From: Streptomyces ferrugineus
Lineage (GTDB): Bacteria; Actinomycetota; Actinomycetes; Streptomycetales; Streptomycetaceae
Assembly (NCBI RefSeq): GCF_015160855.1
Contig: NZ_CP063373.1
Coordinates: 1,984,001 to 2,048,000, forward strand
Direction: 5' to 3'
Length of the DNA: 64,000 nt
Part shown: in pieces, positions 41,897 to 50,015 of the stretch
How positions within the stretch are numbered: the stretch's first letter is position 1
Layout of the letters: each line of letters begins with the position of its first letter
Notes under the pieces: generated by a model
Told to the model about the DNA's origin: nothing
The model's database searches: none
What the model saw: the letters and a program-made list of their open reading frames with translations, nothing else
Translations under genes and position numbers: made by a program

Positions 41897-42902
41897 CGCC
41901 GTCGGCCGCCGCGCTCAGATACGGCATCAGCTGCTCGGCCAGCTTCTCGCGGGAGTCGGCTTCGAGGCCGGCGACGCCGCTGAGGTAGATGGCGTTGAGG
42001 AGCTGGTCCGTGGCCAGTTCGCCGGTGCCGGCGCGGGACAGGAACTCGGTGATCAGGGCCTGTGCCCGGGCGTCGGGCTCGCCCAGGTGGGCGCGGACGA
42101 TGTCGGTGAGCTGGGTGCGGTCGGGGCGGCGCAGGCGCAGCCGCACACAGCGGCGCAGAAAGGCGGGCGGGAACTCACGTTCGCCGTTGCTGGTCAGGAC
42201 GACGAAGGGGAAGGCACGGCAGCGGACCCGGCCCCGTGAGATCGTCACCGGGGCGTCCGTGCCGTCGGCCGGCACCCGGGCCGTGCCGTCGGGGGAGTGA
42301 CGGGCCGCGCGGACCAGTTCGGGAATCTCGTACTGGCCCTCCTCCAGGATGTTCAGCAGGTCGTTGGGCAGGTCCAGATCGCTCTTGTCGATCTCGTCGA
42401 CCAGGAGGGCGCGCGGGTGCTCGTACGGCAGGAGGGCCGTGCCCAGCGGGCCCAGACGCAGATGGTCCTCGACGCCGTCATGGAGGGAGCCGTGGCCGTC
42501 GTCCCCGCGTGCCGCGTACAGGCGGGACAGCGGGTCGTACTGGTAGAGGCCGTCGGCGAGGGTGCTGCGGCTGGTGATGTTCCAGCGCAGCACCGGACCC
42601 AGGCGCAGCTCGCGGGCCACGGCGTAGGCGAGGGACGACTTGCCCGTGCCGGGCGGGCCGGTGACCAGCAGCGGGCGGCGCAGACACAGCGCGGCGTTGA
42701 CCAGCTGGACGCTCTCCGGGGTCGGCACATAGGTCCTCGCCCGGTGCACGCGGTCCGGGGAGAGCGCCGCCGCGTCGTCGCCGTCGCCGGGCGACGACAG
42801 CGCGGGGCCGCCGTCGAACGCGCGCCAGGGCGGCGGGGCGGGCAGCCCGGCGATGCCGTCGTGCGGCTCGCCGGTGCCGGAGTAGACGGACCAGTGCGGC
42901 AT
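41886..42902 (-). CDS. MoxR-type AAA+ ATPase of the VMAP system
   Basis: 338 residues. Walker A is GPPGTGKSS (82-89), Walker B LLVDEID (166-172), sensor 1 the Asn of FVVLTSNGEREFPPAF, and the arginine finger region FLRRCVRLRLRRPD. The insert PYEHPRALLVDEIDKSD, NDLLNILEEGQYEIPEL matches MoxR/YifB-like ATPases that remodel partners together with vWA proteins. An N-terminal 55 residues (MPHWSVYSGTGEPHD ...) are specific to this type. It lies 23 bases after the VMAP gene and overlaps the next gene by 11 bases, so the three are one unit. It should supply the NTP-driven step of the system. Confidence 0.92.
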   Translation of the reverse strand: MPHWSVYSGTGEPHDGIAGLPAPPPWRAFDGGPALSSPGDGDDAAALSPDRVHRARTYVPTPESVQLVNAALCLRRPLLVTGPPGTGKSSLAYAVARELRLGPVLRWNITSRSTLADGLYQYDPLSRLYAARGDDGHGSLHDGVEDHLRLGPLGTALLPYEHPRALLVDEIDKSDLDLPNDLLNILEEGQYEIPELVRAARHSPDGTARVPADGTDAPVTISRGRVRCRAFPFVVLTSNGEREFPPAFLRRCVRLRLRRPDRTQLTDIVRAHLGEPDARAQALITEFLSRAGTGELATDQLLNAIYLSGVAGLEADSREKLAEQLMPYLSAAADGDGF

Positions 42903-42925
42903 GGTGCTCCCAACGGGGCGACGGG

Positions 42926-44773
42926 TCAGGCGACGGGTGACCGGGTGTGTACGGCCGTGGCGTGCGGGTCGGTGAAGCGGCGGGGGTCGTCCCACAGGAG
43001 CTGGATGTCGCGCGCCCAGTGGTCGTCCTCCGCTTCGGCGAGCTGGCGCAGACCGAGGACCTGGCGCGGCAGCCGGGCGGGCGGCACGCCGGAGGCGACA
43101 CCGTCGAGGGCGTCCAGGAAGGCCGTACCGGGGCAGTCGGCGGTGCCCGGGCAGTCGGCCCGGTCCGGGCCGCAGCCCCTGCGGGACCACACCAGCACCG
43201 GGGCCGGTGCGGTCAGCGAGGTCTCGAAGTGCGGGCGGGTGCGGGCCGAGCGGGGCGTCGCGGCGAACCCCGCCAGGCCGGCCTCGGACTGCACCAGCGC
43301 CAGCCGGAGCTTTCTGGGGTCCTGGGTGCCGCCGCAGGCGACGCGATGGACGCGGACCCCGGTGCGGGAGTCCAGGCGCTGCCAGGCCCTGGTGAGGACG
43401 TGCTGGGTGCTGGTCCTGCGGCGGGCGTGGTCGGTGACCACGACCGGGTGGACGCAGCCGAGGGGAGTGTCGTCGTCGGGGCCCTTCTCCCAGCGGTCGA
43501 CCGGCCAGTCCAGCCAGTCCCGGGGCAGCACGAAGGCGATCAACTCGTCGGCGCCGGGCGTCAGACGGCAGAAGGCGTCCTCGATGCGGTCCTGGACATA
43601 GGTCTTCAGCCGAGCCCTGGGAACCGTCTCCGCCGCGACCGGACGCCGGCGCTCCCCGCTGTACGCCGACACCTCGACCCGCACCAGGTCGTCACCGGCG
43701 CCGCTGTGCCCCAACTCGACGAGGATGGCGCCGGTCCCGGCTGTGGGCGGGGCGGTGAGCAGGGCGTCGAGCTCGTCCGCGAACCGGGTCACGGTGGCCG
43801 GGTCGTCCACGTCGCACAGCACGAACCACGCCGCGGACCACAACGATCCGAAGCCCTCGACCGGCGGCTCCGGGTCGAACGGCCCCGCCGCGGCGGTGTA
43901 GAGCTGGACGGGATCGCAGTCGAGCCCGGCCCGTGCGGCCTTCTCGACCAGCGCGCGCAGCCGGGCGCCGTCGGACGAGAGCTGTGGTGCCGGGGCCGGG
44001 GCGGCGGCGGTGAAGCGGCGGGCCGCCGAGTCAGGGACGGCGGTGAAGCGGCCGGCCGCCGGGTCCGGGACCGGCAGGCCGCGCCGGTGCGCGCGGTCCA
44101 GGGCCGGCGCCCCGCCGACGTACCCGCCTCCCGCACGAGCCGTCCCCCGCCGCCACCCACCGTCCGGCACCAGGGCGCTGAGGCCGGGCCAGTAGCGTGC
44201 CAGTACATGCGTGGGCATCATGCGGCCGGCCCGCACACCGCGGGCGCCGGCCGCCGCCGTGACCATGCCGATGACCTGGCCGGTGTCGACCAGGGCGACC
44301 GCGGCGCCGCTGAAGCCGACCGCCAGCGGCTGGCCGTGCCCGCTCCAGGCCTCCAGCTGGATCCACTCCCCGCCGATCAGCAGCTCGGTCACGGTACGGA
44401 ACTCGGCGATCGTGCCGTCGGCGTCGTACCCGGCCGGGAAGCCGTAGGCCATGAGCTTGCGGTCGGCGTGCGCGACGTCGGCCGGGGCGAGCGGCGCGGG
44501 GGCGATCGCCGGCTCGCGGTCCAGTTCCAGTACGGCGAGGTCGCCCAGCTCGCACATACGGCCGTCCCAGCCGCCGTGCGCCACGACCCGCGCGGCCACG
44601 GGAGCCTCCCCGGGGCGCTGCGGGAAGGTCACCGTCACCGGGTCCGATTCGGCGTTCTCGACGACATGCGCGCAGGTCAACACCTTGCCGCGGGCCACGA
44701 GGAAGCCCGCGCCGGACACCCTGCCGCCGCACTCGATCCGGGCGTGCCACTCGGCACCCCTCAGGCCTGTCAT
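42926..44773 (-). CDS. VMAP protein with trypsin-like protease domain
   Basis: 615 residues. N-terminal chymotrypsin/trypsin-fold protease with an intact triad: His36 (VLTCAHVVE), Asp78 (LGDLAVLEL), Ser155 (VGFSGAAVA), plus GAGFLVARGK. A low-complexity linker (about 215-260) with a duplicated DPAAGRFTA/DSAARRFTA leads to a helical middle, then a C-terminal domain with ARLKTYVQDRIEDAFCRL, LIAFVLPRDWLDWPVDRW and GCVHPVVVTDHARRRT, which I recognise as the VMAP (vWA-MoxR-associated protein) C-terminal module. Proteins of this architecture are predicted effectors of ternary NTP-dependent conflict systems: the protease would be let loose when the ATPase and vWA partners sense a trigger. No signal peptide, so it acts inside the cell. 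First gene of the operon; the 93 bases upstream must hold the promoter, but none is evident. Confidence 0.85.
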   Translation of the reverse strand: MTGLRGAEWHARIECGGRVSGAGFLVARGKVLTCAHVVENAESDPVTVTFPQRPGEAPVAARVVAHGGWDGRMCELGDLAVLELDREPAIAPAPLAPADVAHADRKLMAYGFPAGYDADGTIAEFRTVTELLIGGEWIQLEAWSGHGQPLAVGFSGAAVALVDTGQVIGMVTAAAGARGVRAGRMMPTHVLARYWPGLSALVPDGGWRRGTARAGGGYVGGAPALDRAHRRGLPVPDPAAGRFTAVPDSAARRFTAAAPAPAPQLSSDGARLRALVEKAARAGLDCDPVQLYTAAAGPFDPEPPVEGFGSLWSAAWFVLCDVDDPATVTRFADELDALLTAPPTAGTGAILVELGHSGAGDDLVRVEVSAYSGERRRPVAAETVPRARLKTYVQDRIEDAFCRLTPGADELIAFVLPRDWLDWPVDRWEKGPDDDTPLGCVHPVVVTDHARRRTSTQHVLTRAWQRLDSRTGVRVHRVACGGTQDPRKLRLALVQSEAGLAGFAATPRSARTRPHFETSLTAPAPVLVWSRRGCGPDRADCPGTADCPGTAFLDALDGVASGVPPARLPRQVLGLRQLAEAEDDHWARDIQLLWDDPRRFTDPHATAVHTRSPVA

Positions 44774-44866
44774 GACGCCCCCGTCACCGTCGTCCTTCGC
44801 GCATGTCCATGGTGCAGGACGGCCGTTGGCGTTGTCCCGGTTTCCCCTCCGTCCCTTTCCGTACCG

Positions 44867-46210
44867 TCAGACGACCCCCCGCACCACCCCCAGCTCCACC
44901 AGGTCCTGCGGCCTGATGCGGAGCTGATCCGCCGTGGCCTCCACCTCCCGCGGCCCCCGCTTCAGGATCGCCGCCGCCAGCTCGGGCGCGATCACCGAGA
45001 AGTAGCTGTCCGGCGTGGCCCAGGTGCTGCCGGGTGCCGCGAGCGCCAGGGCGCCGCCCGAGCCGCCCTCGCCGATCAGCAGGGTCGTGATCGGCGTGTG
45101 CGCGGACGCCACCGCCCCGAACAGGTCCGCGATGGCCGCGCCCACGCCCTGCCGCTCCGCCTCCGCGTCATTGGCGGCACCCGGGGTGTCCACCAGCGTC
45201 AGCACCGGGATGCCGAGCCGGTCCGCGAGGCGGATCAGGCGGGCGGCGGTGCGGTAGCCGGCCGGCCGGGTGGCGGTGCCGGTCTGCGCGGCGAAGGCGA
45301 CCGTACGGCCGTCGTGCTCGCCGAATCCGCACAGCATGCCGTCCGGGTCGGTGCCGCCGCAGCGGTCGCCGCTGATCGTGACGCGGTCGGTGAAGTAGGC
45401 GTCCAGGTAGCGCTCGGCGCGCGGCCGCCGGGGCGACCGGGCGCGCCGGACCGCGTCCCAGCCGGTGGCGGGCACGTCGGTGCCGCCGAGGGGGCGCGGC
45501 AGCGGAGCGGCTTCGGCCGTGGGCGCCGTCAGCAGCCGTAGCCACCGTCCCAGCTCCCGGCGCAACTCCCCCGGCCGCACCACCGCGTCCACCGCCCCCG
45601 CCGCCACCTGCGCCTCCGCCCGGTACGCCGCCGGGTCCGCGTCCGGCGGGCGGACCCGGGAGCCCGCGAAGCCGACCTGGGCGCCGGGGAGGGCGAGGAC
45701 GACGTCGGCGCCCGCGCCGAGGGTGGCCCAGCCGCCGCCCGTCGTCGGGTCCCGGAGCACGGCGATCTGGGGCAGGCCCGCCTCGCGGGTGAGCGCGGAC
45801 TGCCGTGCCACGCGCTGCAGCTGGGTGAGGGCGAGCATGCCCTCCTGCATACGGCTGCCGCCCGTTGCCACCAGCGGGACGACGGGCAGACGGCGGGCGC
45901 GGGCGTGGGCGTAAGCCGCCTGAAGACGGTCCCCGGTGCGCTGCCCCAGCGAGCCGCCCAGGAAGCCGAACTCGAAGGCGATCAGGACCGCGCGCGTGCC
46001 CTCGACGGTGCCGGTGCCGCAGACCACCGACTCCTCCTCGCCGGTGCGTTCGGCGGCGCGGGCGCGGGAGGCGTCGTAGCCCTGCCAGGCGAGCGGCCCG
46101 TCGGGCCCGGACCGCCCGTCCGACTCCCTTTCCGGGTGGGGGAGTTCGGTGAAGGTGGAGCCGTCGGTCAGCAGGGCGACGACCTGCCGTGCCGCGAGCC
46201 GTTCCGTCAT
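44867..46210 (-). CDS. Fused acyl-CoA carboxyltransferase (beta-alpha) protein
   Basis: 447 residues joining two crotonase-like halves. The N-terminal half resembles AccD (beta): GTGTVEGTRAVLIAFEFGFLGGSLG and ATGGSRMQEGMLALTQL with the oxyanion-hole glycines, but without the AccD zinc ribbon. The C-terminal half resembles AccA (alpha): GVPVLTLVDTPGA-type segment (GIPVLTLVDTPGAAND), AIADLFGAVASAHTPITTLLIGEGGSGGALAL and SYFSVIAPELAAAIL. It would transfer CO2 from carboxybiotin to an acyl-CoA, but no biotin carrier or carboxylase is adjacent. The ATG overlaps the matB stop by four bases, linking it to malonyl-CoA metabolism; acetyl-CoA carboxylase or, given the mat context, a malonate-related reaction are both possible. 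Confidence 0.85.
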   Translation of the reverse strand: MTERLAARQVVALLTDGSTFTELPHPERESDGRSGPDGPLAWQGYDASRARAAERTGEEESVVCGTGTVEGTRAVLIAFEFGFLGGSLGQRTGDRLQAAYAHARARRLPVVPLVATGGSRMQEGMLALTQLQRVARQSALTREAGLPQIAVLRDPTTGGGWATLGAGADVVLALPGAQVGFAGSRVRPPDADPAAYRAEAQVAAGAVDAVVRPGELRRELGRWLRLLTAPTAEAAPLPRPLGGTDVPATGWDAVRRARSPRRPRAERYLDAYFTDRVTISGDRCGGTDPDGMLCGFGEHDGRTVAFAAQTGTATRPAGYRTAARLIRLADRLGIPVLTLVDTPGAANDAEAERQGVGAAIADLFGAVASAHTPITTLLIGEGGSGGALALAAPGSTWATPDSYFSVIAPELAAAILKRGPREVEATADQLRIRPQDLVELGVVRGVV

Positions 46211-47649
46211 GAGGCCAGCGCCCGCTTCATGATCTTGCCCATGTCGTTGCGGGGGAGCGCGTCCAGGTAGCGCACCCTGCGCGGGCGCTTGTGCGGGGCC
46301 AGCCGGGCGGCGACATGGTCGGCCAACTCCGCGGCCGAGGGCGGGGATTGGGGGTCGGCCGGGACCACCCACGCCACGATCCGCTCACCCAGGTCGGCGT
46401 CCGGCTCCCCGGTGACCGCCGCCTCGCGCACTCCGGGATGTTCGAGGAGCGCGTTCTCGATCTCGCCCGCCCCGATCTTGTAACCCCCGCTCTTGATCAG
46501 GTCGGTGGCCTTGCGGCCGACGATACGGACGTACCCGTCGCCCTCCCGCACGGCCATGTCGCCCGTGCGGAACCAGCCGTCATCCGTGAACGCCGCCGCC
46601 GTGGCGTCGGGGCGGTTGAGGTACTCGGTGAACAGGTTCGGGCCGCGCACCTGGATCTCGCCCACCGTCTCGCCGTCGTACGACGTGATCGGCGCCCCGT
46701 CCTCCTCCACCAGCCGCAGCTCCACGCCCGGCAGCGGCACCCCGACCGTCCCCGCCCGCGCCTCGCCGTCCGCGCGGACGCTGGTGTTCATCAGCGTCTC
46801 CGTCATGCCGTAGCGCTCGATGACCCGCTGACCGGTCGCGGCCGTGATCCGCTCGTGGTCGTGCACCGGGAGCGCCGCCGAGCCCGAGACCAGGAGGCGG
46901 GCCTTGCCGAGGGCCTGCGCCAGTCCCGGGTCCTCGGGCAGGGCCTGGGCGACGCGGTGGTACATCGTCGGCACGCCGAACATCATGGTCGCGCCCTCGT
47001 TCAGCTCGCGCGCGACGCCGTCCGTGCCGAACCTGCCGAGATGGCGCACCGCGCCGCCGCGGCGCAGCGGGCCGAGGATGCCGAGGACCAGTCCGTGTAC
47101 ATGGAACAGGGGCAGGCCGTGAACGAGGACGTCCTCGCCGGTCCACCGCCAGGCGTCGGCGAGCGCGTCCAGGGTGTGGGCGACGGCCCGGCGCGAGATC
47201 ACGGCGCCCTTGGGCGGGCCGGTGGTGCCGGAGGTGTAGACGACCAGCGCGGGGTCCTCGTCCGAGGCCTGCGGGTCGGGGAGCGGGCCGGCGCCGTGCA
47301 CGTCGACGTCGATGCGGGTCAGGGTGCCCAGGGCGGCGGGCAGTTCGTCGCCCGGGGCGGCCAGCACCGCCGACGGCGCGCTGTCGGACAGGATGTGCCC
47401 GAGCTCCTTCTCCCCGGACTTCGGGTTGAGCGGCACGGCGGCGACACCGGCCTGAAGCGCCGCCACCACCGCCACGGCGGTCTCCAGCGCCGGGGTCGCC
47501 CAGACGGCCACCCTGCCGGCCCCGCCGATCCGCGCCGCGAGGGCACCGGCGGCGGCGCCGAGCTCGCCGTACGTCAGGGAGCGGTCGCCGAACCGCAGGG
47601 CGGGCCGGTCGGCCGGAGCACCCGTGAGGGCCGGGAAGAGAGAGGACAC
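46207..47649 (-). CDS. matB: Malonyl-CoA synthetase
   Basis: 480 residues of the acyl-adenylate-forming superfamily; MatB joins malonate (or methylmalonate) to CoA with ATP. Core A3 motif VVYTSGTTGPPKGAVISRR; A5 VIERYGMTETLMNTSVRADGE; A7 DGWFRTGDMAVREGDGYVRIVGR; A10 Lys in RNDMGKIMKRAL. The PLNPKSGEKELGHILSDS region and AALPVHDHERITAATGQ match the S. coelicolor MatB as I remember it, including length (about 485). It makes malonyl-CoA for fatty acid and polyketide synthesis. Gene order matC-matB-carboxyltransferase, 66 bases after matC. Confidence 0.9.
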   Translation of the reverse strand: MSSLFPALTGAPADRPALRFGDRSLTYGELGAAAGALAARIGGAGRVAVWATPALETAVAVVAALQAGVAAVPLNPKSGEKELGHILSDSAPSAVLAAPGDELPAALGTLTRIDVDVHGAGPLPDPQASDEDPALVVYTSGTTGPPKGAVISRRAVAHTLDALADAWRWTGEDVLVHGLPLFHVHGLVLGILGPLRRGGAVRHLGRFGTDGVARELNEGATMMFGVPTMYHRVAQALPEDPGLAQALGKARLLVSGSAALPVHDHERITAATGQRVIERYGMTETLMNTSVRADGEARAGTVGVPLPGVELRLVEEDGAPITSYDGETVGEIQVRGPNLFTEYLNRPDATAAAFTDDGWFRTGDMAVREGDGYVRIVGRKATDLIKSGGYKIGAGEIENALLEHPGVREAAVTGEPDADLGERIVAWVVPADPQSPPSAAELADHVAARLAPHKRPRRVRYLDALPRNDMGKIMKRALAS

Positions 47650-47715
47650 GCGTCGTACTCCTTAACGGTTCTTGACTGTTCGTCGGACACTGGCGGTCGT
47701 GGTCCGTCGGCCTGC

Positions 47716-49104
47716 CTACCCCCAGCCCGGCACGACCATCACCAGCCACACCACCGCGGGCACCGCCGCCACCACGATCCCTCCGTACACCATGAGCTGC
47801 CGGAAGAAACGCTCACGGTCCACGTCCGGTGCCGCGGCCAGCACCAGCGCGCCGTTCGTCGAGAAGGGGCTCACGTCCACCACGGTCGCCGACACCGCGA
47901 GCGCCGCCACCATGCCGACCGCCCCGATCTCGCCCTGTGCCAGGAACGGCACGGCGAGCGGGATCAGCGCGCCCATGATGCCGACGGACGAGGCGAACGC
48001 CGAGACGATCGCGCCGATGTAGCAGAGCAGTACGGCGGCCAGCAGCGGTACGCCGATGTCGCTGACGCCCTCGCCGGCCCAGGTGATGGTGCCCATCTCG
48101 TCCAGTACGCCGACGTACGTCAGCACACCGCAGATCAGCAGCACGGTCGGCCAGGCGATCTCGCCGACCGCCTTGCGGCTGTCGTCCGGCCAGGCGGTGC
48201 TCAGGACGACGGCCAGGGTGATCGCGGTCAGACCGGCGTCCAGATCGAAGCCGAGGACGGCGACGACGAGGGCGACGAGAGAGATGAGGGTCGCGATTCG
48301 GGGTGGGGTGAGGTGGGTGGTGGTGGGTGTGGTCGCGGTGGGGGCGGGGCGGGTGACGGTGGTGCCGGGCTCGCGGGGGTTGGCGCCGGGGCCGGATCCG
48401 CCACCAGCTCCGGATCCGCCACCAGCACCGGATCCACCACCAGCTCCGGATCCGGATCCGGAGGTGGCTCCGCCCCCCGTCGTCTCCACCGCCCCCTGCG
48501 CCCACAGCTTCAGCCCGCCGAACAGGACGAACACAACGCCCGCGATGACGAGGTTGACGACGAGGGACGCCAGGAACAGGGTGACCTCGTCGCCCGGCAG
48601 CTTCTCGCGCTCGACGATGCCGTTGACGATCGAGCCGTAGATGCTGATCGGCGAGAAGCCGCCGCCCTGCGCGCCGTGCACGACCATGGCGCCCATCAGC
48701 AGCGGGCTGATGTGGTACCGCGCGGCGAAGCTCAGCGCGATCGGCGCGACGATCGCCACGGCGGCAGGGCTCACGGCCCCGATCGCGGTGAGCGCGCCGG
48801 TGATGGCGAACATCACCCACGGGATGAGCGCCACCCGCCCCCGGACGAGCCGGATGGAGGCGTGCACCAGCCAGTCGGTGGTGCCGTTGGCCCGGGCGAT
48901 GGCGAAGAGGTACGTGACGCCGACGAGGACGACGAACAGATCGCCGGGGAAGCCGGCGAAGATGCCGTCCGCGTCGAGGTCGGCGACGAGGGTGCCGACT
49001 CCGAAGGCGGCGGCGAAGGCGAGCGCGCCCATGTTGATGGAGCGGGTGGTCGCGATGACGAACACCACGACGAGGACGAGGATCGAGATGAGTTCGGGGG
49101 ACAT
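47716..49104 (-). CDS. matC: MatC-type malonate/dicarboxylate carrier
   Basis: 462 residues, about 11 membrane segments, with the MatC N-terminal signature: VVFVIATTRSINMGALAFAAAFGVGTLVADL and GDLFVVLVGVTYLFAIARANGTTDWLV. The second half carries SSVGIMGALIPLAVPFL and VVDVSPFSTNGALVLAA. Between helices 6 and 7, a hydrophilic loop of about 70 residues begins with a Gly/Ser repeat (about 208-230), encoded by three 18-base units plus two half units. It imports malonate for MatB. Divergent from the GntR regulator and very probably its target, since the two operator-like palindromes lie just upstream. Confidence 0.88.
   Translation of the reverse strand: MSPELISILVLVVVFVIATTRSINMGALAFAAAFGVGTLVADLDADGIFAGFPGDLFVVLVGVTYLFAIARANGTTDWLVHASIRLVRGRVALIPWVMFAITGALTAIGAVSPAAVAIVAPIALSFAARYHISPLLMGAMVVHGAQGGGFSPISIYGSIVNGIVEREKLPGDEVTLFLASLVVNLVIAGVVFVLFGGLKLWAQGAVETTGGGATSGSGSGAGGGSGAGGGSGAGGGSGPGANPREPGTTVTRPAPTATTPTTTHLTPPRIATLISLVALVVAVLGFDLDAGLTAITLAVVLSTAWPDDSRKAVGEIAWPTVLLICGVLTYVGVLDEMGTITWAGEGVSDIGVPLLAAVLLCYIGAIVSAFASSVGIMGALIPLAVPFLAQGEIGAVGMVAALAVSATVVDVSPFSTNGALVLAAAPDVDRERFFRQLMVYGGIVVAAVPAVVWLVMVVPGWG
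48393..48458. repeat. 18-bp tandem repeats inside matC
   Basis: Three near-identical 18-base units (48393, 48411, 48429; GGATCCGCCACCAGCTCC with one or two changes) followed by two GGATCC half units. They encode a Gly/Ser-rich loop (SGAGGG per unit). The period is a multiple of three, so copy-number change keeps the reading frame. Confidence 0.85.
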
Positions 49105-49160
49105 ACGGGCTCCCGTCTCTGGGTCCCGGGGCGGTTGTGTGTGCGGGTGGGCAGTGGCCG

Positions 49161-49177
49161 AGTGGCTGAGCCAATTC
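49161..49177. promoter_or_regulatory. Operator 1 of the mat divergent promoter
   Basis: AGTGGCTGAGCCAATTC contains the palindrome TGGCT-G-AGCCA. The whole 16-17 bases recurs as an inverted copy at 49234-49249. It lies 57 bases upstream of matC. Binding by the adjacent GntR protein is inferred. Confidence 0.7.
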
Positions 49178-49233
49178 GGTCTGCTGGCTGGATAGCGTGG
49201 GCGTACGACGGGGGCACGTCAAGGGTGCGCGCA

Positions 49234-49249
49234 GAATTGGCTCAGCCAC
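49234..49249. promoter_or_regulatory. Operator 2 of the mat divergent promoter
   Basis: GAATTGGCTCAGCCAC, inverse of operator 1, with the same palindromic core. The two centres are 75 bases apart, close to seven helical turns, so both would lie on the same face of the DNA. It ends 58 bases before the regulator's GTG, so the regulator likely also controls itself. Confidence 0.7.
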
Positions 49250-49307
49250 CCGACCACTCAACCAGTCGCCGACCCCGGTGTTACGCTCCCGACGAGAGGG
49301 GGACCCC

Positions 49308-50015
49308 GTGACCGACGCCCTGCGCCCCATGACCAAACAGCGCCTCTACGAGCAGGTGCTCGACCGCCTGCGCAGCTACGTCGCCGAGGGCGGCCTCGGC
49401 GCCGGGGACCGGCTCCCGACCGAGCGCGACCTGGCCCAGCGGCTCGGCGTCAGCAGGGCCTCGGTGAAGCAGGCGATCGTGGTCCTGGAGGTACAGGGCC
49501 TGGTGGAGGTACGGCACGGCGGCGGCACGTACCTCGTCCGGGACAGCCTCGACGTGGAGCCGGTGGAGCGCATGGTCGAGCGTCGCCGACGGCTGCCCGA
49601 TGTGCTGGAGGCGCGCGAGGCCCTGGAGACCAAACTCGCCGAACTGGCCGCCGAGCGCCGCACGGAGGAGGACCTCGCGGCCATGCGTGGGGCCCTCGCG
49701 CACATGGCGAAGGAGATCGAGGACAACGGCCACGGAGTGGAGGGCGACCGCCTCTTCCACGCCGCCGTCACCGCCGCCGCCCACAGCAGCATCCTCGCCG
49801 AGTTCATGCGCTCCATCGCCGGCCAGATCGCCGAGAGCCGCACCGAATCCCTGCGCCAGCCCCACCGCCCCGCCCGCTCCCTCGCCCAGCACCGGGCCAT
49901 CCTCGACGCGATCGCCGACCAGCGCCCGGGCCAGGCGGCGGCGGCGATGCGGCGCCATGTCCGTACGGTGGCGAAGGTGCGGTTGCTGGACTGGGAGCCG
50001 GACGGGGAGCGCTAG
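49308..50015 (+). CDS. GntR/FadR-family regulator of the mat operon
   Basis: 235 residues. Winged helix at residues 9-70: RLYEQVLDRLRSYVAEGGL, GDRLPTERDLAQRLGVSRASVKQAIVVL, VRHGGGTYLV, the GntR hallmark. The C-terminal FCD domain (ERMVERRRRLPDVLEAREALE through the two His/Asp metal positions FHAAVTAAAHSS and AQHRAILDAI) is the FadR subfamily's effector site, likely sensing malonate or malonyl-CoA (inference). The GTG start follows a GAGAGGGGG. Divergent from matC. Its stop codon TAG is inside the GCTAGG duplicated by an IS481 insertion, so the element landed on the last codon without changing the protein. Confidence 0.9.
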   Translation: MTDALRPMTKQRLYEQVLDRLRSYVAEGGLGAGDRLPTERDLAQRLGVSRASVKQAIVVLEVQGLVEVRHGGGTYLVRDSLDVEPVERMVERRRRLPDVLEAREALETKLAELAAERRTEEDLAAMRGALAHMAKEIEDNGHGVEGDRLFHAAVTAAAHSSILAEFMRSIAGQIAESRTESLRQPHRPARSLAQHRAILDAIADQRPGQAAAAMRRHVRTVAKVRLLDWEPDGER

